In this document: positions 12,901 to 20,563 of the stretch, piece by piece | Layout: each line of letters opens with the position of its first letter | Numbering within the stretch: the first letter of the stretch is position 1 | IMG/VR virus record: IMGVR_UViG_3300044732_002269 | Span: 1 to 44,513 of that record | Direction: 5' to 3' (one strand) | Length of the DNA stretch: 44,513 nt | From: a virus | The notes under the pieces: model-generated | What the model saw: only the letters and a program-made list of their open reading frames with translations | The model's database searches: none | Told to the model about the DNA's origin: nothing | Position numbers and translations under genes: made by a program

Positions 12901-13106
12901 CATTATGTATACATTGACACTACAACAGCAAACTTGCTTTGGCTTATAACTTGTCAAAGCGAATCAAAGGGTGACAGTTTGAGAGCGTCTTATGAAAGCG
13001 CTCTCTGCAAAATTTGCGAACTTAAAATGCAAGCTGATAGTTATCGCTGCAAAACTTATTAAAGTTTCTTATTTACTTTTAATCTAAAATGGTGTATAAT
13101 AGTCTT
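12901..13106 (+). other. Intergenic region with hairpin and promoter
   Basis: This 206-base gap has no convincing gene (only a 13-codon frame from 12904). It contains a 7-bp stem GAGAGCG / CGCTCTC near 12981-13005 and a short palindrome GCAAAATTTGC near 13008. No tRNA could be folded. Its end is the promoter at 13072. It may hold a small RNA or terminator, which I cannot decide. Confidence 0.4.
13072..13100 (+). promoter_or_regulatory. Sigma70-like promoter, TTTACT-17-TATAAT
   Basis: TTTACT at 13072-13077, a 17-base spacer and TATAAT at 13095-13100; the ATG at 13107 is again exactly 6 bases downstream, predicting a leaderless mRNA. Confidence 0.55.
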
Positions 13107-13373
13107 ATGACAAACAATAAGTTTGATAAAGAAAAAATACTGGAGCAACTTCAAAATGGAGTCGTACTCGTCACTTTTACCAAAGCTGATGGCACAGTTC
13201 GTAGTATGAAGTGTACGCTTCAACCTAGTCTGCTTCCTCCGCATACAATCAAAGAAAAGACGTGTGCGAGCGGAGAAAACTGTGACTGCATCAAGGCATA
13301 TGACCTTGAAGTGAATGGGTGGAGAGCCTTTAAAATTTCTAGAATAATTTCAATTTTTGACACAAATGAGTAA
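13107..13373 (+). CDS. SH3-barrel phage protein (DUF2693-like)
   Basis: 88 residues. The strand-rich core VVLVTFTKADGTVRSMKCTL, then QPSLLPP, and the ending DLEVNGWRAFKISRIISI match the small SH3-like barrel family (DUF2693) found in T4-like phages, with the usual KCTL-P-LP and WR-FK motifs. The function is unknown. The start at 13107 is set by the TATAAT spacing. It overlaps the next gene's ATG by 8 bases. Confidence 0.65.
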   Translation: MTNNKFDKEKILEQLQNGVVLVTFTKADGTVRSMKCTLQPSLLPPHTIKEKTCASGENCDCIKAYDLEVNGWRAFKISRIISIFDTNE

Positions 13374-14583
13374 TGCATTTAAAGCTGGACGCGTAATTGC
13401 GCCAGACGCAAAGTGGACAGGCGACGAGCCAGAATGGAATGGTTGGGAAACTTGGCCAATTGAAAAGTTTTATAAGACACGGGCTCGTGCTTTAGGGTTT
13501 TATAATTACTACTTGGATACTGCAGCGATGAAGCCACTCGTGCTTGATTGGATGAAGATCAACGGGTATAACAAGGATGATGTCTCTGCAATCAAAGAGG
13601 CAAACCCAAACGTTTTACCAAGCACTGTTGGCAAACTTGTGCGATGCTTGACGCGCGGAATGCCAAGTATACACCCACAAGCAACAGAATATTTTGCAAC
13701 ACTTCCTTTTCATGATGAGCCGCCAGTTCCAAGGGATGATGCGTCAGTTGTGCATCATGAGTTAAAACGAGCAATTACGCTTTTACGAGCAAACTCATCG
13801 TCAGATAATAATGATGACACAAAGGTTAAAGTTGCAACTCCAAGTCCACTTGATCGTATACGCGAGAGAGTGCACAAGGAGATTGTTGTGCAACTTGAGG
13901 ATTGCACCGATCAATGGGCAACCACACGTTCTGGAAATGCTTCTTTTAATATGTCTGCCGCTTTACGAGACTCTAAGATTCCTGCACAAGGCTGTAAGAC
14001 TATACTTGATTGGTTAGAAAAGAACCATACTGAGTATAACGGAGCGCTTCAGCGTGAGGATGAACAACTTGTTGAAGGTTATTCGCACTTACCAAAGGCA
14101 GAACTTCGTAAGATTGTAAAGTCGCTTGAAAGCATGATTAGTGACGTTCGTAACCATGCAAAAATTAAAAATTCTACTCGCAAGCCTCGTAAGAAAAAGG
14201 TTAAGGATGCTAGCAAACAGGTTTCAAAATTAAAGTATCAACAACATTCATCAGACTGGAGCCTAGACTCTGTTTCTCCGACTCGCATTCCAACTTCTCA
14301 GAGACTCTATCTCTTTAATACAAAAACGCGGGCGCTGAGTGTCTATGTTGCATCTGGGGCGGCTGGCTTTGAAGTAAAAGGAACTTCATTAAAAGGCTAT
14401 GACACGTCAAGCAGCTTTATTGCAACTCTTCGTAAACCCAAAGAGACTCTAAATAACATTTTAAGTTCTACACCAAAACAACTTGACAAATTGTTTGTAA
14501 ACTTAACAGTTAAGAAAAAACCAGCAAATGGCCGTATAAATGAACAAACAATAATCTTAAAAGTAGTTGAACACAAAATATAA
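13366..14583 (+). CDS. Conserved T4-like hypothetical protein (405 residues)
   Basis: The start at 13366 (MSNAFKAGRVIAPDAKW) is the first ATG; a TTG nine bases earlier is possible. N-terminal domain with NGWETWPIEKFYKTRARALG; a middle with SPLDRIRERVHKEIVVQLED; then LRKIVKSLESMISDVRN, a basic linker (TRKPRKKKVKDASKQVSKLK) and a beta-rich C-terminal domain (RLYLFNTKTRALSVYVASGA, GFEVKGTSLKGYDTSSSF). I recall this architecture from marine T4-like phages near the gp32/gp59 genes, without a role. Its location suggests replication or transcription. Confidence 0.55.
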   Translation: MSNAFKAGRVIAPDAKWTGDEPEWNGWETWPIEKFYKTRARALGFYNYYLDTAAMKPLVLDWMKINGYNKDDVSAIKEANPNVLPSTVGKLVRCLTRGMPSIHPQATEYFATLPFHDEPPVPRDDASVVHHELKRAITLLRANSSSDNNDDTKVKVATPSPLDRIRERVHKEIVVQLEDCTDQWATTRSGNASFNMSAALRDSKIPAQGCKTILDWLEKNHTEYNGALQREDEQLVEGYSHLPKAELRKIVKSLESMISDVRNHAKIKNSTRKPRKKKVKDASKQVSKLKYQQHSSDWSLDSVSPTRIPTSQRLYLFNTKTRALSVYVASGAAGFEVKGTSLKGYDTSSSFIATLRKPKETLNNILSSTPKQLDKLFVNLTVKKKPANGRINEQTIILKVVEHKI

Positions 14584-14584
14584 T

Positions 14585-14821
14585 ATGTCTGAAGAATTAC
14601 CAATAAAAATTTTAACAAAACAGGAGTTTGCTCTTGAAATTGAGCGCCGGGTTCGTCTCAAATCTATAGGATATCTTGAAGCAATCATTGACTATTGCGA
14701 TGACCATACAATAGATCCTGACGACATTTCAAAACTTGTTGTCGGCAGTCTAAAAGAAAAACTTGAAGCTGAGGCACAGCGCAATAACTTATTGCCTAGG
14801 AGCGCATCACTATTTGCATGA
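14585..14821 (+). CDS. 33: gp33-like late transcription co-activator
   Basis: 78 residues. The central stretch GYLEAIIDYCDDHTIDPDDI, then SKLVVGSLKEKLEAEAQRNN, matches the phage late-transcription co-activator family (T4 gp33 type). The hydrophobic C terminus (LLPRSASLFA) could be the sliding-clamp-binding tail. gp33 links RNA polymerase at late promoters to the sliding clamp, which fits the many TATAAATA boxes in this window. The start at 14585 follows the previous stop; it ends in an ATGA overlap with gp59. Confidence 0.7.
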   Translation: MSEELPIKILTKQEFALEIERRVRLKSIGYLEAIIDYCDDHTIDPDDISKLVVGSLKEKLEAEAQRNNLLPRSASLFA

Positions 14822-15435
14822 CAGTTCAAGACGTACGAGTCTCTGGTTTTGAGACGTGGTCAATTTATATGGCCATGAAATTGCATTTTAGTGAAGGCAA
14901 CTATGATGCATTTAAATTTAACTTTAAGGGACCACGTTTAAAGGAGAGTACATTTCAGTCTCGTCGTGATCGGTATTTTTTTGAAAAATTGGCTCGTCGT
15001 TATGTTAAAAAGAAAACAGTAATTGAATATTTTTTAGCCAATCTGCTCTCCGGAAATGAATGGATTGGAAATATGTCTGAAGAGGCCTATACACTTTGGA
15101 CTTCTAAAATACAGCGATTACAATACAGCTTTAAAGAAGAGCTCACTGCATGCAAGTCGATTACTGACAACTTTGATGAACTGTTACGACCGCGCGGCTC
15201 GCAAATACCACTCTATGATTTTGCGGCGAGTGGTCGAGTCTCTGTAGAGACGCTATGCATACTTGATGTCTTATGCAACTATTCATGTCGTATCGGTGCA
15301 GGAGTGTCTGACCCGATGGGGCTTTACGCCGCCATGACTCTAAAGATAAATAACTACAAGCCATTTATTCGTAACTTACCATTACAACAAAAAGCTTTTC
15401 AAGAAATTGTAATAAAAACATTTACAAAGCCTTGA
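14818..15435 (+). CDS. 59: gp59-like helicase loader
   Basis: 205 residues (T4 gp59 is 217). Shared wording includes AMKLHFSEGNYDAFKFNFKG, SRRDRYFFEKLARRYVKK and EYFLANLLSGNEWIG, matching the KRRDKYFFQKLSEKY and ISNL-W-IG core of T4 gp59. It loads the replicative helicase onto gp32-coated forks and recombination intermediates. It lies directly upstream of gp32, as a functional partner would, and is coupled to gp33 by ATGA. Confidence 0.85.
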   Translation: MTVQDVRVSGFETWSIYMAMKLHFSEGNYDAFKFNFKGPRLKESTFQSRRDRYFFEKLARRYVKKKTVIEYFLANLLSGNEWIGNMSEEAYTLWTSKIQRLQYSFKEELTACKSITDNFDELLRPRGSQIPLYDFAASGRVSVETLCILDVLCNYSCRIGAGVSDPMGLYAAMTLKINNYKPFIRNLPLQQKAFQEIVIKTFTKP

Positions 15436-15448
15436 AATATGTTATAAT
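15421..15448 (+). promoter_or_regulatory. Promoter for the gp32 gene
   Basis: TTTACA (15421-15426), a 16-base spacer and TATAAT (15443-15448), with an extended -10 TG at 15440-15441. The leader of about 50 bases is A+T-rich with an imperfect repeat of ATAACA/ACAATA units and no Shine-Dalgarno sequence. T4 gp32 represses its own mRNA through an A/U-rich leader; the same may hold here, by inference. Confidence 0.55.
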
Positions 15449-15505
15449 AGCCAAGTGGTTATATAACATCACACAATAACAATACACTGCAATACAAATA
15501 AACAT

Positions 15506-16429
15506 ATGTCATTTGATAAACTAAAACAAAATCGGGCAGCAAGCATCAATAAACTTGTTGAAGCTGCAGAAAAATTGAGTACACCAAAAGCTTCATACGG
15601 AGACGATCGTATTTGGAGCCCAGTAGTTGATAAAGCTGGAAACGGTTATGCCGTGATTCGCTTTTTACCAGCTCTTGAAGGTGAAGATCTGCCATGGGTT
15701 CGCTTTTGGGATCATGGTTTTAAGGGACCAACTGGTCGTTGGTACATTGAAAATTCACTTACCAGTATTGGTCAACCTGACCCGGTAAGTGAGATCAATA
15801 GCGTGCTTTGGAACAGCGGCAATGAAAAAGACAAAGAGATTGCTCGCGAGCGTAAGCGTCGTTTGCATTACGTCTCTAATATTCTTGTGCTTAGTGACCC
15901 AGCAAATCCAGACAATGAAGGTAAAGTTTTCTTGTACAAATATGGCAAGAAAATCTTTGACAAGATTATGGATATTATGCAACCACAGTTTCAAGATGAG
16001 ACTCCAATCAACCCATTTGATTTTTGGGCAGGTGCAAACTTCAAGTTGAAAATTCGCAACTTTGAAGGCTATCGTAACTATGATAAGTCTGAATTTGAAG
16101 GAGCCTCTGAACTTTTCAGCGGAGACGAAGCTAAGCTTGAGAAGATTTACAATTCGTTGTACTCATTAAAGGACTTTATTGATCCTGCAAACTATAAGTC
16201 GTATGCAGATCTTAAGCGCAAGCTTGTTGAAGTACTTGGAGCAGAGGCACTTGCCGGTTCTTCCACTGAACCAGAAAGCGTGAATGTCGCTGCCGCATCA
16301 GTCGGTAAGTCAGTTGAACCAGTACAAAGTTATAATAGTTCAGAATCAACATTTGCTGCGTCAAGCACTGATGACGATGACGATGATGAGTCGCTTAGCT
16401 ACTTTGCAAAGCTTGCTCAAGGTGGTTAA
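15506..16429 (+). CDS. 32: gp32 single-stranded DNA-binding protein
   Basis: 307 residues (T4 gp32 is 301). The N-terminal basic region (SFDKLKQNRAASINKLVEAA) serves cooperativity; the core has WSPVVDKAGNGYAVIRFLPA and PWVRFWDHGF; the C-terminal tail is acidic (DDDDDDESLSYFAKLAQGG) as needed for partner binding. The zinc-binding Cys/His cluster of T4 gp32 is absent: the matching region (RWYIENSLTSIGQPDPVSEI) has no Cys, as I recall from marine T4-like phages. It follows gp59 and is closed by a strong terminator. Confidence 0.9.
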   Translation: MSFDKLKQNRAASINKLVEAAEKLSTPKASYGDDRIWSPVVDKAGNGYAVIRFLPALEGEDLPWVRFWDHGFKGPTGRWYIENSLTSIGQPDPVSEINSVLWNSGNEKDKEIARERKRRLHYVSNILVLSDPANPDNEGKVFLYKYGKKIFDKIMDIMQPQFQDETPINPFDFWAGANFKLKIRNFEGYRNYDKSEFEGASELFSGDEAKLEKIYNSLYSLKDFIDPANYKSYADLKRKLVEVLGAEALAGSSTEPESVNVAAASVGKSVEPVQSYNSSESTFAASSTDDDDDDESLSYFAKLAQGG

Positions 16430-16447
16430 TGTTTAAAGATTAGAAAA

Positions 16448-16480
16448 AAACAGGGGGTAGATCTATTCTACCCCCTGTTT
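16448..16480 (+). terminator. Rho-independent terminator after gp32
   Basis: A perfect 14-bp stem (AAACAGGGGGTAGA 16448-16461, TCTACCCCCTGTTT 16467-16480) with loop TCTAT. The T-run is short (TTT then GTATAT), but the G+C-rich stem is strong. It separates gp32 from the thioredoxin-like gene. Confidence 0.8.
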
Positions 16481-16498
16481 GTATATATACTACTAAAT

Positions 16499-16774
16499 AT
16501 GATCTTTCTAATAAAGGTATTTACATACTTAAATTGTACTGATTGTTTACGTCATCTAAAAACACTACGTGACTATTGTGAACGCACTCCTACAAGTTTG
16601 CAAATAATTGATATTGACAAGGAAGAAAATATACCGCTTATATTTGAATATAAAATAGATGGCATACCGCACACAATATGCTATAATATACGTGGCGAAA
16701 TTATGCATAGTTTTCCAGGAGTAAAAACTCCTGAAGAGTTTGACAATATTGTATATTATCGAACTGCAGATTAA
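16499..16774 (+). CDS. Thioredoxin/glutaredoxin-like protein
   Basis: 91 residues. An N-terminal strand is followed by the redox motif C13-T-D-C16, then IIDIDKEENIPLIFEYKIDG and the cis-proline motif GIPHT, giving a thioredoxin fold. It could reduce phage or host ribonucleotide reductase, as T4 NrdC does, or serve disulfide chemistry. It converges with the tape-measure gene; their stop codons overlap by four bases (TTAA). Confidence 0.75.
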   Translation: MIFLIKVFTYLNCTDCLRHLKTLRDYCERTPTSLQIIDIDKEENIPLIFEYKIDGIPHTICYNIRGEIMHSFPGVKTPEEFDNIVYYRTAD

Positions 16775-18525
16775 TAACCCATTGCACTGCCAGTTAGTAT
16801 TGGCATCATTTGTGGCATATTATTATTTACATTGCTGCTACTAATATTATTAGTGTTGCCGCCATTATTGTTATTGACAACTATCGTTGGTGCTATATTT
16901 GCAACGTTGCCGGCAGTCGCTAGGGTGTTGCCAGTTGTTAATGGTGTTGCTTTGATGTTTGCTTTCCACTTAAAGTCTGAAGCAGCATACTCATCCCATG
17001 AACCATAACCTGCAGCCATTGCCTTTTCAGTTTTAGACAGTTCGGTAAAATTATTTGTAGATGTAGCCTTTAATATTTTCTCAGATGACGATGATGTAGC
17101 AGTTGCTAATTTTTCAGATGATGATGATGATGTAGCAGTTGCTAATTTTTCAGATGATGATGACTCTTTTTCTTTTGGAGAACTACTGTATGCATACTCG
17201 TAAATTTTTGGTGGTATTGCCTTGCGTACCCAATACTTCGGATTTGCCTTTGATAGATCTTCTTTCGGATCTGGCAATATTGCTCGTATACTTGATTTGT
17301 AAAGTTCATTTATTGCATTTCCCATGTCACCTGCTATATCTCCTATTGCGCCACCAGCAGAAGAGAATAAATTTTCAACATCAGCAAAAATAGTTCTAAA
17401 TAAATTTGGAAATACTTCTGTAAAAAGATTTTTGATCACATCAAAAATAAACACACTAATTTGTTTAATGATACCTGGTCCTTCAGTAATCAAATATTCT
17501 ATAATTTTATAACCAAGTTTACTAATAAATACTGGAAGATCAAACAATAAAAATTTAAAACCATTTATAATAAGAGGAAATATTTCCATTATTCCAGTAA
17601 GAAGAAGATTTCCTAAAGGTTTGACAATATTTTCCCAACTGTTTGTAAAATATTTTCCCAATTCATCAGTTAATTTATTAGCATCTAATGAAAGAATAGC
17701 ATCAAAAATAGTAAATAAACTTCTAAAATTATCTATAACTTGGTCAATGACTTGTTTTACAGTTGGTCCAAGGAGTGTTCCAAGTTTTTCAAGACCAAAA
17801 AGTTTTAAAATCCAACCTCCTATATCAGCAAGTACTTGTATCGTCGAAGCAAAAACACTATTAAAAAGACCAATTAATCCTTCTTCAATTGCGCCCATAA
17901 CTCCATCTTCTTTATATCCTTTAATTGCACCCATAATAGCACCAATAAGTCCAGTAACCACAGTTATTGCAAGTCCAATTGGGCCAGCCAATTTAGTAAG
18001 TTTACCAAAAATAGAAAATATTTTTGGCATTTTACTTAGCATATTCAATAAACCAGCTGGAAGAATTTTTGTACCTAATGTAGCAAATATATTACCCAAC
18101 CCCTTCAATAATCCACCCGCAAATGGTCCTCCCGCTGCAAATAAACCAGCTAATTTTCCAAATATTCCACCGGGGATTTCAATCTTAGAATTTTTAGCTG
18201 GTGCTGAACGTGTTTTATCTGGTTTTAAACCTCTAAGAGCATCAAGTAATTCGTCACGATTTTCACGCTCTTGTAATTTGTTTCCTTCTAACCGCTTTGC
18301 TAACACTACATTAGATCGTATTAATACATCAAATTTGCCTTTTAAATCGCCTGCTATGCCTACTAATTTATCTAAAAACGTAGGAACCTCTGTAGTGTTT
18401 TCACGAGCAGCATTTGACGCAAGTGTAAAGTCATAGTTATCGATTGTATCAAGAATAAGATCTTGAGACAAATTAGAACTTTGTAATTCTTTTACAACCT
18501 GGGCTAGTGACGATTCTGCGGTCAT
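16771..18525 (-). CDS. gp29-like tail tape-measure/hub protein
   Basis: 584 residues, nearly the length of T4 gp29 (590), which sets tail length. The N-terminal 110 residues are charged helical. Residues about 115-400 are a long Gly-rich hydrophobic region (GGIFGKLAGLFAAGGPFAGG, PIGLAITVVTGLIGAIMGAI). The C terminus contains SSSSEKLATAT-type repeats and an Asn/Gly/Ser-rich end (VNNNNGGNTNNISSSNVNNN). The gp51-like gene just upstream ends in an ATGA overlap. The call rests on size, composition and neighbours rather than sequence identity. Confidence 0.6.
   Translation of the reverse strand: MTAESSLAQVVKELQSSNLSQDLILDTIDNYDFTLASNAARENTTEVPTFLDKLVGIAGDLKGKFDVLIRSNVVLAKRLEGNKLQERENRDELLDALRGLKPDKTRSAPAKNSKIEIPGGIFGKLAGLFAAGGPFAGGLLKGLGNIFATLGTKILPAGLLNMLSKMPKIFSIFGKLTKLAGPIGLAITVVTGLIGAIMGAIKGYKEDGVMGAIEEGLIGLFNSVFASTIQVLADIGGWILKLFGLEKLGTLLGPTVKQVIDQVIDNFRSLFTIFDAILSLDANKLTDELGKYFTNSWENIVKPLGNLLLTGIMEIFPLIINGFKFLLFDLPVFISKLGYKIIEYLITEGPGIIKQISVFIFDVIKNLFTEVFPNLFRTIFADVENLFSSAGGAIGDIAGDMGNAINELYKSSIRAILPDPKEDLSKANPKYWVRKAIPPKIYEYAYSSSPKEKESSSSEKLATATSSSSSEKLATATSSSSEKILKATSTNNFTELSKTEKAMAAGYGSWDEYAASDFKWKANIKATPLTTGNTLATAGNVANIAPTIVVNNNNGGNTNNISSSNVNNNMPQMMPILTGSAMGY
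17081..17149 (-). repeat. Tandem repeat in the tape-measure gene
   Basis: Two adjacent units of 33 and 36 bases (17081-17113, 17114-17149, plus a partial flank) encode SSSSEKLATAT on the minus strand. They differ by one extra GAT codon, typical of slippage. The region probably forms a flexible linker between the hydrophobic body and the C-terminal domain. Confidence 0.6.
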
Positions 18526-18641
18526 TTTTTACGTTTTTCTTCTTCTTCTCTTATGTGTTTTATTAGCATTGCAATATAAATTTCCCTCTCCCATGGTATC
18601 ATCGTGTCTAATTCAGTTAAACTATATTTGTGATGTTGCAT
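18522..18641 (-). CDS. gp51-like tail/baseplate assembly protein (possible -1 frameshift extension)
   Basis: The ATG-initiated part has 39 residues: MQHHKYSLTELDTMIPWERE, then IYIAMLIKHIREEEEKRKK. The open frame continues upstream without a stop to the slippery site at 18698-18704, adding RIALSHESLTNYYQTNFAL, which reads as natural protein. The motif HHKYSLTELxxMxPWEREIY is one I associate with the short protein after gp26 in T4-like phages (gp51, baseplate hub assembly). Its stop overlaps the tape-measure ATG. It is probably made mainly as a fusion with the gp26-like protein. Confidence 0.6.
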   Translation of the reverse strand: MQHHKYSLTELDTMIPWEREIYIAMLIKHIREEEEKRKK

Positions 18642-18691
18642 GAGTGCAAAGTTTGTTTGATAGTAATTAGTCAACGATTCATGCGAGAGGG

Positions 18692-19402
18692 CTATTCGAA
18701 AAAAGCTTGTGTGCCTACAAGTGTAATATCATTGTCAGTCTTACAACCAGTACAATTAAATTTTACACTATGTTGTAGTTTAGGAGAGTTTGATATATAC
18801 TCTTCAATTTTATTAAGTTGAGCTCGGCTTAAGCTGTTAACAAATGTTAGCAACTCTTCGCGAGACGACTGTGCTGAGGGATACACTCCACTGTCATCAA
18901 AGATTGAATCAATTGAAGCAATAAGCATATTTGTTATTGTGTCCATATCAACTTCAGATGTGCTTATAATCGTTGACATATCATTTACACGTATATGTCT
19001 TAGAACCACACCAATTTTATCAGTTAACATAATTTTGTTGCTAATTTCTTTAACTGGCCACGTTACTTCAATATCATCAATATTAACAGACACCTCGTTG
19101 TAAGTTTCACAATGATCGCACTTACATTTGATATTGCTAACTTCACCTACGCTCTTTGCTCGTAACTTTAAGAAAATATACTCTAAGTCAAACGAAGTCA
19201 AATCGTTTGGGTCAACGACACCGAATGTACAGGCTCGTATAATGTCTTTAATCGCGGACATCATTTCTGATGAGCTGTTTGACTCCTGTGCGAGCAGCAA
19301 TATTTTTTCTTCCTTTACAAGAAAAGGACGATATTCAATTGACTGTGATGTAGATGGTACAGTCAATACATATTTTGGGGATTCTAGGATTGGTAATGGC
19401 AT
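18692..19402 (-). CDS. gp26-like baseplate hub/assembly protein
   Basis: 236 residues. The opening (PLPILESPKYVLTVPSTSQS, EYRPFLVKEEKILLLAQESN) and FDLEYIFLKLRAKSVGEV match T4-like gp26. Two Cys clusters (KCKCDHC near residue 95 and FNCTGC near the C terminus) may bind one zinc. The frame ends GTQAFFE with the heptamer T TTT TTC just before the stop, allowing a -1 shift into the gp51-like frame (predicted fusion 293 residues). It lies directly upstream of the tape-measure gene, like lambda gpG/GT. Confidence 0.7.
   Translation of the reverse strand: MPLPILESPKYVLTVPSTSQSIEYRPFLVKEEKILLLAQESNSSSEMMSAIKDIIRACTFGVVDPNDLTSFDLEYIFLKLRAKSVGEVSNIKCKCDHCETYNEVSVNIDDIEVTWPVKEISNKIMLTDKIGVVLRHIRVNDMSTIISTSEVDMDTITNMLIASIDSIFDDSGVYPSAQSSREELLTFVNSLSRAQLNKIEEYISNSPKLQHSVKFNCTGCKTDNDITLVGTQAFFE
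18698..18704 (-). promoter_or_regulatory. Candidate -1 ribosomal frameshift site T TTT TTC
   Basis: On the minus strand the zero frame reads GCT TTT TTC GAA TAG. The heptamer T TTT TTC has the X XXY YYZ form, and after a -1 slip the next codons are CGA ATA GCC CTC, continuing open for 58 codons to 18522. Confidence 0.6.
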
Positions 19403-19412
19403 AATATAATGT

Positions 19413-19420
19413 TATTTATT
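19413..19420 (-). promoter_or_regulatory. Late-type box AATAAATA (minus strand)
   Basis: One mismatch from TATAAATA, 10 bases before the gp26-like ATG at 19402. Confidence 0.4.
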
Positions 19421-19426
19421 GTTTAA

Positions 19427-19954
19427 TTAACGTATGATATCTAATTTATCATATGTAAATACTACAGATATTTTTTGTATTGTTGATTCAGCATTATTAT
19501 CTAGTTCAATAGAATTCAAAGTTATTGGATATGCGTTTTGCAATTTAACATTTTGAATTTCTTTATCGCTTTCATTTAATTGTCTTATTGTGATATCAGT
19601 CTTGTAAGTTTGGTGATCTTTAGCGAGTAGATAGGAATCAATGTTTATTATTTTTTTCATCCATTCATCTATCGCCTTTTTAATGGCGTTATTATTAGTT
19701 GAAATAAATGTCATTGTTACATCATCTTCAATATAACCGGTTGGTATTTTTAATGGACGACGAGTGCCTATATCATAGTCTAATGTTGTAATTTGTTTTC
19801 CAGGTATATTAACAGACTCACATAAAAATGAAATATCCCTTGATACAGATGATGAACCAGGTAAACTAGCAAATGTTACTGAAAATCTATTTGGACGCGC
19901 TAAGCCCCCATTTCGCATTATTGCAGATTTAAAATCATTTATTGAAGATGACAT
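19427..19954 (-). CDS. Tail-tube-fold protein (gp54/gp19-like)
   Basis: 175 residues. NGGLARPNRFSVTFASLPGS, FLCESVNIPGKQITTLDYDI and IEDDVTMTFISTNNNAIKKA are the signature of the gp19 tube fold (short strand, SVxIPG motif, then VTMTFI). The main tube gene usually lies beside the sheath gene, which is not in this window. The gene lies among baseplate genes close to gp48, so a gp54-type tube initiator is as likely as gp19 itself. Confidence 0.7.
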   Translation of the reverse strand: MSSSINDFKSAIMRNGGLARPNRFSVTFASLPGSSSVSRDISFLCESVNIPGKQITTLDYDIGTRRPLKIPTGYIEDDVTMTFISTNNNAIKKAIDEWMKKIINIDSYLLAKDHQTYKTDITIRQLNESDKEIQNVKLQNAYPITLNSIELDNNAESTIQKISVVFTYDKLDIIR

Positions 19955-19957
19955 AAG

Positions 19958-20542
19958 TTAGATTAGTGTACGTGTTTTTTGCCAGATTGAGGCATTCTTT
20001 TGGCCAACGAAAGAATCAGTTGGTAAAAAGAGTGCAGTTTCCCATTCCTTTGGAAGTACTTCAACTGTTTTAGAAGTGACGTGTGCATATAAATAGTGTT
20101 TAAAACATGGAGCGTATGCACGCAATTTTGATGTGCCATTTAGTAAATCATATGATAGTTTAAACCGTGTAGTTTCATCTAATTTATTGTTGTTCATATA
20201 ATCCATCAGGCGATCAAAAAATATTGCGCGTTGACGAGGCGGAAGATAGTGTAGATTCAATCCATAGAATCCTTTTTTTGCTGGGCCTACCATGAGTATA
20301 AGTGGAAATCTATCATAATACGGCAGCGTCTCTTTGTATTTTGGATCATATAAAAACATAAACATACGACCAATAAGAGGTCTGTTTCTTACTGCCAATG
20401 AGTCGTCGTTTAATACTTTTGATGGAGATACATTTGAGAGTGTACGTATTTTACGATAAAACCATTCTCTGGATTCTTTTGTACGAGGTAAGAATCCAGT
20501 TTTTTCTGCATCAGACTGAATTTTAGAAAAAAGAGACGGCAT
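19958..20542 (-). CDS. gp2-like DNA end protector / head completion protein
   Basis: 194 residues. GRMFMFLYDPKYKETLPYYD, then RFPLILMVGPAKKGFYGLNL and HYLPPRQRAIFFDRL, is a strongly conserved block I recall from T4-like phage proteins annotated as DNA end protector (gp2). T4 keeps genes 2, 4 and 53 together, as here (gp4 upstream, gp53 just across the divergent promoter), which supports the name. Shorter than T4 gp2 (274). Its ATG is 5 bases after a late box. Confidence 0.55.
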   Translation of the reverse strand: MPSLFSKIQSDAEKTGFLPRTKESREWFYRKIRTLSNVSPSKVLNDDSLAVRNRPLIGRMFMFLYDPKYKETLPYYDRFPLILMVGPAKKGFYGLNLHYLPPRQRAIFFDRLMDYMNNNKLDETTRFKLSYDLLNGTSKLRAYAPCFKHYLYAHVTSKTVEVLPKEWETALFLPTDSFVGQKNASIWQKTRTLI

Positions 20543-20547
20543 ATATC

Positions 20548-20555
20548 TATTTATA
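20548..20555 (-). promoter_or_regulatory. T4-type late promoter TATAAATA (minus strand)
   Basis: Perfect TATAAATA on the minus strand, 5 bases before the ATG at 20542. The predicted transcript starts at the start codon. Confidence 0.65.
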
Positions 20556-20563
20556 ATGTAGAT

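Noticed and set aside
12901-13106. tRNA gene in the gap
   Set aside because: The stems do not make a cloverleaf and no T-arm sequence is present.
17621-18436. Long open frame (271 codons) on the plus strand
   Set aside because: It lies wholly inside the tape-measure gene on the other strand and is rich in Pro/Ser/Asn as expected for a shadow of hydrophobic coding; it has no motifs.
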